Origin: Streptococcus oriscaviae
Lineage (GTDB): Bacteria > Bacillota > Bacilli > Lactobacillales > Streptococcaceae
Reading direction: 5' to 3'
NCBI RefSeq assembly: GCF_018137985.1
Contig: NZ_CP073084.1
Span: 186,001-250,000 of the forward strand
DNA: 64,000 nt
Shown: positions 55,798 through 64,000 of the stretch, piece after piece
Numbering within the stretch: the stretch's first letter is position 1
Layout: each line of letters starts with the position of its first letter
Translations under genes and position numbers: made by a program
The notes under the pieces: generated by a model
Database searches by the model: none
What the model was told of the DNA's origin: nothing
The model's input: the letters and a program-made list of their open reading frames with translations, nothing else

Positions 55798-57918
55798 ATG
55801 AAAAAGAAAGATTTATTCCTACCTGTCTTGTCAACGCTCTTGTTAGCTCCCTTTGTTTTGTCACAGCATGTTGAAGCTCAGGAAGCGACTCCATCTGTGA
55901 CGGTTGAAACAACAGCGGCACCGACAAACACGACCACTGAAGGAGCGGCATCAACCGTTTCAACAGAGCCAGTGGCAGCAACTACAACAGAAACTACAAC
56001 AGAAACTGAGCCAGTAGCAGACACAGTTGATGCGGTTATCCTCCATACCAACGACGTTCATGGTCGCATCTTGGAAGACCGTGGAGTAATGGGGGATGCA
56101 AAAGCGGCAGCAGTTATTGAAGCAGAGCGTGCTAAAGAACCTGTCACCTTGGTCTTGGATGCTGGAGATGCTTTCCAAGGAATGCCGATTTCAAATAGCA
56201 CACAAGGGGAAGACCGCGCAAACATCATGAACCAAGTGGGCTATGATGCCATGGCTGTTGGTAACCATGAGTTTGACTTTGGTTTGGAACAGGCTGTTAA
56301 GTATAAAGAAACCTTGAAATTCCCACTATTGAGTGCCAATACTTATGTGAATGGAGCACGTTTGTTTGAGGCCTCTACTGTTATCGATAAAGACACAACA
56401 GTAAAAGGTGATGAGTTCGTTGTGATTGGTGTAACCACACCAGAAACAGCTACGAAGACCCATCCAAAGAATGTCGAGAATGTTGTGTTTACAGAGCCAA
56501 TTACTGAGGTAAACCTAGTGATTGATGAAGTGGAAGCGCGTGCGCAAGCAGAAGGGGTTGTTTATAAAAATTATATTATTTTGGCTCACCTTGGAGTAGA
56601 TACTACAACACCAGAAGCATGGCGTGGCTCAACACTTGCCCAAGCACTTGCAGAAAATGCAAAACTAGCTGGCAAGCGAGTGATTGTTATTGATGGCCAT
56701 TCTCACACCGTCGAATCTACGACCTATGGTTCAAATGTAACGTATAGCCAAACAGGTTCTTACTTAAATAACATTGGCAAAATTACCCTTAAATCTGGCC
56801 AACTTTTGGCAGAAACGAGTATGATTAAAGCTGCTGATGTCAAAGATGTAGAGCCTGATGCTAAAATTGCAGCCCTCGTTGCTGATATCAAAGCCAAATA
56901 CGAAGCAGAAAATGCACAAGTAGTCATTGACACTAATCCTGTTGAACTCAACGGTGAACGCTCAAATGTTCGTGTTCGCGAAACCAACCTTGGTAATATC
57001 GTGACAGATGCTATCTATGATTATGGACAAACCGGCTTTAGCAATCCGTCCCATTTGGCAGTCACAAATGGTGGTGGACTTCGTGCAACCATTGCCAAGG
57101 ATCAACCGGTTACCAAAGGAGATATTATTGCTGTTCTGCCATTTGGTAACAGTATTTCACAAATTACAGTGACAGGCGAGCAGATTCGTGCCATGTTTGA
57201 AAAATCAGTTTCTGCTCCACATCAAGTGGATAAAGCAACTGGAGCGGTTGTTCTGGACGAGAACGGTCTGCCATTGCTTGAAGCAAGCGGAGGTTTCCTT
57301 CACACATCTGGTGCTCAAGTCTACTATGACGTCAACCGCGAAGCTGGCCAACGGGTTCTTCACATTTCTATTTGGGATCCGGCAACGAAGACCTTCCAAC
57401 CATTAAAATTAGAAGGAACTTATTACCTAGCAACGAATGACTTCTTGGCTGCTGGAGGAGATGGATACACAATGCTTGGAGGTGCGCGTGAAGAAGGCCC
57501 TTCTATGGATAGTGTCTTTGCAGATTATCTCAAAAAGGTAGCTGACTTGGGCTTGCTTAAGGAGTATGAAGTAGTGAATCCTGCTAGTCGCCTGTACTCT
57601 GTTTCAGAAACACTAGACACAGATGGCGATACCTATCCAGACTATGTAGAGCATATTCATGGAACGGATCCTGCCAATGCAGCGTCAAATCCTGCTAACC
57701 CACCAGTGGATCAATCTGGAAATAATCAAGGAACACCTAAACCTATCAGCGATCCAGCGCAAGGTGCGGGTGGCGCATCAAACTCTGATAAAGCAGTAAC
57801 AAGCAAGAAACCAACCTTGCCAAACACAGGTGATTCAGCGAGCTATGCTCTTTCCCTCATTGGTCTGGGATTAGTCGGCTTAGGATTTGCAGCAGCTAAA
57901 CGCAAAGAGTATCAGTAA
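55798..57918 (+). CDS. LPXTG-anchored 5'-nucleotidase
   Basis: A 706-residue surface nucleotidase that can release adenosine from AMP/ADP/ATP. Signal peptide (FLPVLSTLLLAPFVLSQHVEAQ), Thr/Glu-rich spacer, metallophosphatase domain (ILHTNDVHGR, DAGDAFQGM, VGNHEFDFG, DGHSHT), 5'-nucleotidase C-terminal domain (NGGGLRA, LPFGN, AGGDGYT), then a wall-spanning linker and sorting signal LPNTG with membrane helix and KRK tail. It matches the S. suis S5nA/Ads type of adenosine synthase involved in immune evasion. Named function is from the family. Confidence 0.94.
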   Translation: MKKKDLFLPVLSTLLLAPFVLSQHVEAQEATPSVTVETTAAPTNTTTEGAASTVSTEPVAATTTETTTETEPVADTVDAVILHTNDVHGRILEDRGVMGDAKAAAVIEAERAKEPVTLVLDAGDAFQGMPISNSTQGEDRANIMNQVGYDAMAVGNHEFDFGLEQAVKYKETLKFPLLSANTYVNGARLFEASTVIDKDTTVKGDEFVVIGVTTPETATKTHPKNVENVVFTEPITEVNLVIDEVEARAQAEGVVYKNYIILAHLGVDTTTPEAWRGSTLAQALAENAKLAGKRVIVIDGHSHTVESTTYGSNVTYSQTGSYLNNIGKITLKSGQLLAETSMIKAADVKDVEPDAKIAALVADIKAKYEAENAQVVIDTNPVELNGERSNVRVRETNLGNIVTDAIYDYGQTGFSNPSHLAVTNGGGLRATIAKDQPVTKGDIIAVLPFGNSISQITVTGEQIRAMFEKSVSAPHQVDKATGAVVLDENGLPLLEASGGFLHTSGAQVYYDVNREAGQRVLHISIWDPATKTFQPLKLEGTYYLATNDFLAAGGDGYTMLGGAREEGPSMDSVFADYLKKVADLGLLKEYEVVNPASRLYSVSETLDTDGDTYPDYVEHIHGTDPANAASNPANPPVDQSGNNQGTPKPISDPAQGAGGASNSDKAVTSKKPTLPNTGDSASYALSLIGLGLVGLGFAAAKRKEYQ

Positions 57919-57958
57919 GCGGTATGTAAATTTTAGAAAATTGCATAAAAAATAAAAG

Positions 57959-57994
57959 CGAACAAGAAACCAAACCAAGCTTGTTCGTCTTTTA
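57959..57994 (+). terminator. Rho-independent terminator
   Basis: CGAACAAG (57959-57966) pairs with CTTGTTCG (57980-57987), then TCTTTTATT. Confidence 0.75.
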
Positions 57995-58007
57995 TTGTTC
58001 ATTGTTG

Positions 58008-58034
58008 AAAAAAACTGCCAGCGAGTTGGCAGTT
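58008..58034 (-). terminator. Terminator of plsY
   Basis: On the minus strand AACTGCCA pairs with TGGCAGTT (58034-58027 and 58020-58013), followed by six T. Confidence 0.83.
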
Positions 58035-58041
58035 AAGAAAA

Positions 58042-58683
58042 CTATTTTGTTTTTTGTTTGGTTAAATTTAATCCGAAGGGAACTAAATTTTCTTCTTTTT
58101 TCTGGATACGTTTAATATTATCTATGTGTCGGATGATAACAAAACTTCCTAGGAAAAGAATAATCAAGGTAAAGAGCAAGTCGTAGCTCGGCAGGATAAA
58201 GCCAAAGGCAGGAAATAGAAGTACCCCGACCAAAGCAACTGCGGCGGCTAGAACACTAGAGAAGGACACCATGGATGTCAGATAGAGCGAGGTCATAAAA
58301 ATCAATAGCAGGAAGAGGCAGAATCCAGGAGCAATTCCCATCAACATTCCCGCGGAAGTTGCGACAGCCTTTCCGCCTTTAAACTGTGCAAAGATTGGGA
58401 AGGTATGGCCCAGAACAGCCAAGAGCCCAAAGATAATTGGTGAAATGCCTTCTAACTGAAACAGCAGTGGCAACAAAGCAGCCAAGGTTCCTTTTAAGAA
58501 ATCAATGAGAAAGACTACGGTTCCAGCTTTTGGACCGAGTATTCGAAAGGTATTAGTGGTTCCTGTATTGCCAGAACCATACTCTCGAATATTCTTTTTG
58601 AAGAAAATTTTTCCAATCCAAAGTCCAGATGGAATAGAACCTAATAAATATGCAATCAATAAAAATAAGATATTCATCATCAT
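58042..58683 (-). CDS. plsY: Glycerol-3-phosphate acyltransferase PlsY
   Basis: A 213-residue membrane acyltransferase using acyl-phosphate in the first step of phospholipid synthesis. Conserved loops [15 protein letters not shown] and [11 protein letters not shown], with about five to seven helices. The start codon is one of three ATG in a row (58683-58675). A -10 TATAAT (58695-58690) ends six bases before the first ATG, so the transcript is likely leaderless. It diverges from parE. Confidence 0.95.
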   Translation of the reverse strand: MMMNILFLLIAYLLGSIPSGLWIGKIFFKKNIREYGSGNTGTTNTFRILGPKAGTVVFLIDFLKGTLAALLPLLFQLEGISPIIFGLLAVLGHTFPIFAQFKGGKAVATSAGMLMGIAPGFCLFLLLIFMTSLYLTSMVSFSSVLAAAVALVGVLLFPAFGFILPSYDLLFTLIILFLGSFVIIRHIDNIKRIQKKEENLVPFGLNLTKQKTK

Positions 58684-58782
58684 TTTCCCATTATACCACA
58701 TCTAGGGTAGGAAGGGAAAAATCTTGCATAGTGACCCCTTTTTTTGGTAATATAGTTAGGATAAAATGACTGGAGGTCAATT

Positions 58783-60726
58783 TTGGCTAAGAAGGAAATT
58801 ACCATCAATAATTACAATGACGACGCCATTCAGGTGCTAGAAGGATTGGATGCTGTCCGCAAACGTCCAGGGATGTACATTGGCTCGACAGACGGAAACG
58901 GACTCCACCACATGGTTTGGGAAATCGTTGACAATGCGGTAGACGAAGCCCTATCCGGATTCGGTGACCGCATAGAAGTGACCATTAACAAGGACGGCAG
59001 CCTCTCAGTCGCTGACCGTGGACGTGGCATGCCAGTCGGGATGCACGCAACAGGAAAACCGACCGTTGAGGTCATCTTTACTGTACTTCACGCAGGCGGT
59101 AAGTTCGGACAAGGAGGCTATAAAACCTCAGGTGGACTTCACGGTGTAGGCTCCTCGGTGGTCAATGCCTTATCTAGTTGGTTAGAGGTTGAAATTACCC
59201 GTGAAGGCTCCGTCTACAAACAACGGTTTGAACAAGGTGGAAAACCGGTAACAGGTTTAGAAAAGATAGGTTCTGCACCAAAATCAAAAACGGGTACCAA
59301 AGTAACCTTCATGCCTGATGATACCATCTTTTCAACGACTGATTTTAAATTCAACACCATTGCAGATCGTTTGAAAGAATCTGCCTTCTTGCTCAAAGAA
59401 GTGACTCTTTGCCTCAAGGATGAGCGTAGCGGCGAAGAAGTAGACTACCACTACGAAAATGGTGTGCAGGATTTTGTCAGTTATTTGAATGAAGACAAGG
59501 AAACACTGACCCCAGTCCTCTACTTTGAGGGAGAAGAGTCTGGATTTCAAGTTCAGGTGGCCATGCAGTACAATGATGGCTATTCTGATAACATCCTATC
59601 CTTTGTCAACAATGTTCGCACCAAAGACGGCGGAACTCATGAAACAGGCCTTAAAACTGCCCTGACCAAGGCTATGAACGACTACGCACGCAAGATAAAT
59701 CTGCTCAAAGAAAAGGATAAGAATCTGGAAGGCTCTGATTATCGTGAAGGTCTCTCAGCGGTCCTATCTATCCTAGTTCCTGAAGAACACCTACAATTTG
59801 AAGGGCAGACCAAGGACAAACTAGGCAGCCCCTTGGCTCGTCCTGTTGTCGATGGAATTGTTTCAGACAAATTAACCTATTTTCTTTTAGAAAACGGCGA
59901 ACTAGCTTCTAATCTCATTCGCAAGGCCATCAAGGCCAGAGATGCTCGCGAGGCAGCCCGAAAAGCTCGTGACGAATCACGCAACGGTAAGAAAAATAAA
60001 AAAGATAAGGGGCTTTTATCCGGCAAGTTAACTCCAGCCCAATCCAAAAACCCTGCGAAAAATGAACTTTATTTGGTCGAAGGAGATTCAGCGGGCGGTT
60101 CAGCCAAACAAGGTCGTGACCGTAAGTTCCAAGCCATTCTTCCTCTTCGCGGTAAGGTTTTGAATACTGAAAAAGCCAAGATGGTAGATATTCTAAAGAA
60201 TGAAGAAATCAATACCATGATTCATACCATTGGAGCTGGTGTCGGCGCAGATTTTAGCCTTGAAGACATCAACTACGATAAAGTGATTATCATGACTGAT
60301 GCGGACACGGATGGTGCCCACATCCAAACTCTCCTCTTGACCTTCTTTTATCGCTACATGCGCCCTCTAGTTGAAAACGGTCATATCTACATCGCCCTTC
60401 CACCTCTTTATAAGATGAGTAAGGGAAAAGGTAAGACTGAAAAAATCGCCTACGCATGGTCAGATGGCGAACTCGAAGACCTTCGCCGCGAATTTGGCAA
60501 AGGTGCTGTTCTCCAACGCTACAAAGGGCTCGGGGAAATGAATGCGGATCAACTATGGGAAACGACCATGAATCCAGAAAGCCGCACCCTTATCCGTGTG
60601 ACCATTGAAGACCTAGCTCGGGCAGAACGCCGAGTCTCCATCCTCATGGGAGATAAACCAGCCCCGCGCCGCCAATGGATTGAGGATAATGTTAAGTTTA
60701 CCTTGGAAGAAAGTACGGTATTTTAA
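58783..60726 (+). CDS. parE: DNA topoisomerase IV subunit B
   Basis: The 647-residue ATPase subunit of topoisomerase IV. GHKL motifs RPGMYIGSTDG, EIVDNAVDEALSG and GGLHGVGSSVVNAL; TOPRIM motif EGDSAGGSAKQGRDRKFQAI followed by PLRGKVLN and DADTDGAHI. The start is TTG at 58783, supported by GGAGG (58772-58776) six bases upstream. The quinolone region PLRGKVLN looks wild-type. Confidence 0.97.
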   Translation: MAKKEITINNYNDDAIQVLEGLDAVRKRPGMYIGSTDGNGLHHMVWEIVDNAVDEALSGFGDRIEVTINKDGSLSVADRGRGMPVGMHATGKPTVEVIFTVLHAGGKFGQGGYKTSGGLHGVGSSVVNALSSWLEVEITREGSVYKQRFEQGGKPVTGLEKIGSAPKSKTGTKVTFMPDDTIFSTTDFKFNTIADRLKESAFLLKEVTLCLKDERSGEEVDYHYENGVQDFVSYLNEDKETLTPVLYFEGEESGFQVQVAMQYNDGYSDNILSFVNNVRTKDGGTHETGLKTALTKAMNDYARKINLLKEKDKNLEGSDYREGLSAVLSILVPEEHLQFEGQTKDKLGSPLARPVVDGIVSDKLTYFLLENGELASNLIRKAIKARDAREAARKARDESRNGKKNKKDKGLLSGKLTPAQSKNPAKNELYLVEGDSAGGSAKQGRDRKFQAILPLRGKVLNTEKAKMVDILKNEEINTMIHTIGAGVGADFSLEDINYDKVIIMTDADTDGAHIQTLLLTFFYRYMRPLVENGHIYIALPPLYKMSKGKGKTEKIAYAWSDGELEDLRREFGKGAVLQRYKGLGEMNADQLWETTMNPESRTLIRVTIEDLARAERRVSILMGDKPAPRRQWIEDNVKFTLEESTVF

Positions 60727-61049
60727 GAGCTGACTTTTATTGAATCGGTTTAAGACATGGGGTGGTGGGAATATCGTCTGGAGATGACAAAAGAAACTGA
60801 TTGTTCTTACATCATTTCTGTGATAATCTTGTTCCTCATGATACGTTTACCACGGTGAACAGTATCAAAATAGAAAAAGGAATATTCCTTTTAGTACGAA
60901 TAAATAAGAAAGGAACGTTCAGTTAACCCTAACTGAACACGGGACTAAATTCCTAGTGAAAAGATAAATCTCCTTAGATGTGTATCATCGGTCGATTTTC
61001 TATTTTCCTACGGAATTTTTCGGTAAGCCGAACCGTCCCTTTGTATCTT
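60727..61049. other. parE-parC intergenic region
   Basis: No gene is seen. A palindrome AAAGGAATATTCCTTT (about 60881-60896) and a strong hairpin GTTCAGTTA/TAACTGAAC (60917-60940) stand out. AAGAAAGGAACG precedes the hairpin. No T tract follows, so it is not an obvious terminator. parC therefore has either its own promoter or a long structured leader. Confidence 0.5.
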
Positions 61050-63506
61050 ATGAGCAATATTCAAAACATGTCCCTTGAGGACATCATGGGAGAGCGCTTT
61101 GGTCGCTACTCCAAATACATCATTCAGGAGCGGGCCCTGCCTGATATTCGCGATGGCTTGAAGCCTGTTCAGCGCCGTATCCTGTATTCGATGAATAAGG
61201 ACGGCAATACCTTTGATAAGGGCTACCGTAAGTCAGCCAAGTCAGTTGGTAATATCATGGGGAATTTCCACCCACACGGTGATTCCTCTATTTATGATGC
61301 CATGGTTCGTATGAGCCAAGATTGGAAAAATAGAGAAATCTTGGTTGAAATGCATGGAAATAACGGCTCTATTGATGACGATCCACCGGCAGCGATGCGG
61401 TATACCGAGGCGCGTCTTTCTGAAATAGCTGGCTTTTTATTGCAGGATATAGAGAAAAAGACGGTACCTTTTGCCTGGAACTTTGACGATACAGAAAAAG
61501 AGCCGACGGTTTTACCAGCCGCGTTTCCAAACCTGCTTGTCAACGGGGCAACCGGGATTTCTGCTGGTTATGCGACAGATATTCCATCCCATAATCTTGC
61601 CGAAGTGATTGATGCGGTTGTCTACATGATTGACCATCCGTCGGCTAAGTTGGAAAAACTGATGGAATTTTTACCAGGGCCAGATTTTCCAACCGGCGGC
61701 ATTATCCAAGGGGCAGATGAAATCAAAAAAGCCTACGAAACAGGTAAGGGACGAGTGGTCGTTCGCAGCCGTTGCGAAATTGAAAAACTCAAGGCAGGTC
61801 GCGAGCAGATTCTTGTAACAGAAATTCCTTTTGGTGTGAAAAAAAGCGAATTGGTTGCCTCAATGGATAAAATCCGGGTGGCAAATAGTGTTCCAGGGAT
61901 TGCAGAAGTTCGTGATGAGTCGGATCGAACAGGCTTACGGATTGCGATTGAGCTTAAAAAGGATGCAGATAGCCAGACCATTCTCAACTATCTCTTGAAG
62001 TACACTGATTTACAGATCAATTACAACTTCAACATGGTGGCAATTGATCACTTCACCCCACGTCAGGTTGGTTTGCAGAAAATTTTGTCTAGCTATATCG
62101 CTCATCGGCGTGAGATTATCATTGCTCGCTCCAAATTTGATAAGGCTAAGGCAGAAAAACGCCTGCACATCGTGGAAGGTTTGATTCGAGTTATTTCGAT
62201 TCTGGATGAGATTATCGCTCTTATCCGCGCTTCTGATAATAAGGCAGATGCAAAAGAAAATCTCAAGGTTAGCTACGATTTCTCCGAGGAGCAGGCCGAA
62301 GCTATTGTGACCTTGCAACTCTATCGTCTAACCAATACGGACATCGTTACGCTGGAAAATGAAGAAGCAGCCTTGCGCGAGCAGATTCAAACTCTGGCAG
62401 CCATTATCGGTGACGAGCGCACCATGTTTAACCTGATGAAAAAGGAACTCCGTGACATCAAAAAACAATTCGCCACTCCGCGTCTGAGTGAGTTGCAAGA
62501 CCAGGCTGAAACCATTGAAATCAACACAGCCAGTCTAATTGTCGAGGAAGAAACCTTTGTCAGCGTGACCAAGGCAGGTTATATCAAACGGACTAGTCCG
62601 AGATCCTTCAACGCGTCAACAGTAGAAGAAATGGGCAAACGAGATGATGACCTGTTGGTATTTCTAGCTCCAGCCAAGACGACTCAGCACCTCTTGCTCT
62701 TTACCAATCTAGGAAATGTCATCTACCGGCCGGTACACGAGTTGACCGACATCCGTTGGAAAGATATCGGCGAGCACCTCAGTCAATCTCTGACCAACTT
62801 TGAAACCAATGAGGAGATTATTTATGCTGAGCTGGTTGACAATTTTGATCAGGGTACTTATTTCGCGGCCACAAAATTAGGACAAATCAAGCGTGTGGAG
62901 CGTAAGGAATTTACTCCTTGGAGAACCTATAAATCCAAGTCAACTAGGTATGCCAAACTCAAAGAAGCAGAAGACGTGGTTGTTGCAGTATCACCAGTAG
63001 TTTTGGATGATGTCATGATTATCACACAAAAAGGGTACGCTCTGCGATTTTCCATATCAGAAGTACCGATTATCGGAGCCAAAGCAGCTGGTGTCAAAGC
63101 CATCAATCTGAAGGACGACGATCATGTAGTGGCGGCCTTTTTAAGCAATACTAACAGCATCTACATCTTGACCCAGCGTGGCAGTTTGAAACGGATGGCA
63201 ACAGATGATATTCCAGTGACTAGCCGCGCAAAACGAGGCTTGCAAGTGCTGCGTGAACTCAAAAGCAAACCCCACCGTGTCTTTGCGGCGGGGCCAGTAT
63301 TCTCGGATAATAGCGGAGCAGAACTCGATTTATTTGCTACTGAGGTAGAAAGCAGCAAGGAGCAACTCCTTCTTGTGACCACTACGACAGGGCAAGTGAT
63401 TGAGAAAAACTTGGCTAACTTGACTCTTTCTGAGCGGACGAGCAATGGTAGTTTTATTTCTGACACCATATCAGATGAAGAAGTTTTGTTCTCTTGGACA
63501 AAATAG
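61050..63506 (+). CDS. parC: DNA topoisomerase IV subunit A
   Basis: The 818-residue DNA-cleaving subunit of topoisomerase IV. ATG 61050 is chosen because it gives the family N-terminus MSNIQNMSLEDIMGERF and puts the quinolone-determining residues at the pneumococcal positions. HPHGDSSIYDAMV has Ser79 and Asp83, the susceptible state. The catalytic tyrosine lies in AMRYTEARLSEIA. A C-terminal beta-pinwheel follows. No clear Shine-Dalgarno is seen before the ATG. Confidence 0.96.
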   Translation: MSNIQNMSLEDIMGERFGRYSKYIIQERALPDIRDGLKPVQRRILYSMNKDGNTFDKGYRKSAKSVGNIMGNFHPHGDSSIYDAMVRMSQDWKNREILVEMHGNNGSIDDDPPAAMRYTEARLSEIAGFLLQDIEKKTVPFAWNFDDTEKEPTVLPAAFPNLLVNGATGISAGYATDIPSHNLAEVIDAVVYMIDHPSAKLEKLMEFLPGPDFPTGGIIQGADEIKKAYETGKGRVVVRSRCEIEKLKAGREQILVTEIPFGVKKSELVASMDKIRVANSVPGIAEVRDESDRTGLRIAIELKKDADSQTILNYLLKYTDLQINYNFNMVAIDHFTPRQVGLQKILSSYIAHRREIIIARSKFDKAKAEKRLHIVEGLIRVISILDEIIALIRASDNKADAKENLKVSYDFSEEQAEAIVTLQLYRLTNTDIVTLENEEAALREQIQTLAAIIGDERTMFNLMKKELRDIKKQFATPRLSELQDQAETIEINTASLIVEEETFVSVTKAGYIKRTSPRSFNASTVEEMGKRDDDLLVFLAPAKTTQHLLLFTNLGNVIYRPVHELTDIRWKDIGEHLSQSLTNFETNEEIIYAELVDNFDQGTYFAATKLGQIKRVERKEFTPWRTYKSKSTRYAKLKEAEDVVVAVSPVVLDDVMIITQKGYALRFSISEVPIIGAKAAGVKAINLKDDDHVVAAFLSNTNSIYILTQRGSLKRMATDDIPVTSRAKRGLQVLRELKSKPHRVFAAGPVFSDNSGAELDLFATEVESSKEQLLLVTTTTGQVIEKNLANLTLSERTSNGSFISDTISDEEVLFSWTK

Positions 63507-63513
63507 CAGGCAA

Positions 63514-63538
63514 AGATTGCTCTATGAGCAGTCTTTTT
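63514..63538 (+). terminator. Rho-independent terminator after parC
   Basis: AGATTGCTC (63514-63522) pairs with GAGCAGTCT (63526-63534) (one G-T pair), then five T. Confidence 0.82.
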
Positions 63539-63570
63539 GCTAGAGTCTAGTAAACATGCAAGGAGGTTTT

Positions 63571-64000
63571 ATGTATTTTATCAAAACATTTTTTAAACTA
63601 AAGGTCTATCTATGGGTCGTTGTGGCTGTTTTACTTGGCCTTCTGAGTATGTGGGGGTACGGCTATCTGAGCGGCTCTATGGAAAAGCAAAGCGAAGCAA
63701 AAGTCAGCACAACAATTGAATATATTGAGCAGGTAAACGAACTTGTATTTTTAAATACCTCCGTTCAAAAAATAATCACTGCCAAGAACTACACCATCTT
63801 ATTTGGACAAGAGATGCCCTTCTCAGAAAAATCAGCCTTACTCATCGTTAACTATAAAGCAAAGTTTGGGATAAAAAGTCCAGTAACGATTGAGAAGACT
63901 GGAGAAAAGCGATACCGCATCACTGTTCCAAGTTTTCAGGTGATCGGCTTGGAACTAGATGCCAAAGAACCCTATATTCTCTATGATAAAAGTGGAGATA
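63571..64000 (+). CDS. Membrane-anchored hypothetical protein, truncated by window end
   Basis: The first 143 codons are present; the frame runs off the window. An N-terminal hydrophobic segment (VYLWVVVAVLLGLLSMWGYG, residues 12-31) anchors a soluble domain with FLNTSVQKIITAKNYTI and SEKSALLIVNYKAKFGI. AAGGAGG precedes ATG 63571. The soluble part resembles DUF4230-type proteins, but this is tentative and needs the remaining sequence. Confidence 0.7.
   Translation, partial: MYFIKTFFKLKVYLWVVVAVLLGLLSMWGYGYLSGSMEKQSEAKVSTTIEYIEQVNELVFLNTSVQKIITAKNYTILFGQEMPFSEKSALLIVNYKAKFGIKSPVTIEKTGEKRYRITVPSFQVIGLELDAKEPYILYDKSGD

Noticed and set aside
60917..60940. Hairpin between parE and parC as a terminator
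   Set aside because: No T tract follows either arm; left as an unexplained structure.
60978..61049. Longer ParC N-terminus starting at 60978
   Set aside because: The family N-terminus MSNIQNMSLEDIM begins at 61050, and quinolone residues fall at standard positions only with that start.

Overview
The window reads as the chromosome of a low-GC Gram-positive coccus, most probably Streptococcus suis or a close relative. Three things point there: the gene content and protein sequences (lepA, uvrC, uvrB, obgE, parE/parC, glgBACD, PyrR-controlled pyr genes), a YSIRK-type M26 zinc metalloprotease with an N-terminal LPXTG, and an LPNTG-anchored 5'-nucleotidase. Strong TTGACA/TATAAT promoters and AGGAGG ribosome sites are common. 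No rRNA, tRNA, CRISPR array or intact insertion sequence was seen.

Layout. 1-3.3 kb: end of lepA, a HAD phosphatase and two small genes. 3.4-7.5 kb: an AT-rich pair of overlapping DUF262 genes, probably a GmrSD-like nucleic-acid defence module. 7.6-14 kb: HAD phosphatase, LD-carboxypeptidase lipoprotein, VOC protein, ABC exporter and uvrC. 14.0-16.2 kb: a foreign island of RHS/YD-repeat tips. It holds a headless toxin tail with a likely immunity gene, an RHS core end with a WHH nuclease and its SUKH immunity gene, then a second copy of the core segment. A DNA-uptake-sequence-like inverted pair at its left edge hints at a Pasteurellaceae source. 16.2-18.7 kb: DUF4044 protein, obgE, a structured non-coding stretch with a ~100-bp tandem duplication, and two small genes. 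18.7-20.7 kb (minus strand): an ABC-F gene behind a long leader carrying a three-codon ORF and an attenuator. 20.8-25.3 kb: lactate permease, a PadR-DUF1700-DUF4097 envelope operon and two acetyltransferases.

25.3-28.3 kb (minus): glnPQ. 28.5-31 kb: uvrB and a decayed Imm-5-like gene. 31.1-37.2 kb: a 2,018-codon M26 metalloprotease gene broken by one nonsense codon in the first of three 285-bp repeats. 37.3-40 kb: acetyltransferase, HELAH peptidase-like protein, NUDIX hydrolase, and an orphan amino-acid-binding lipoprotein with an ArgR-like operator. 40-45.7 kb (minus): glgC-glgD-glgA-glgB under a CcpA site. 46-55.7 kb: LysR regulator, then pyrimidine genes (pyrK-pyrD; pyrF-PPase-pyrE; later pyrC), with two PyrR attenuators, plus a two-gene glycosyltransferase unit, ung and a NUDIX gene. 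55.8-64 kb: surface 5'-nucleotidase, plsY, parE, parC and a truncated membrane-protein gene.

The best candidates for under-described biology are the DUF262 pair, the interphylum RHS cassette island, the attenuated ABC-F leader, the duplicated structured RNA-like region after obgE, and a recurrent extended -10 followed by N6-7 and ATG that implies leaderless mRNAs.
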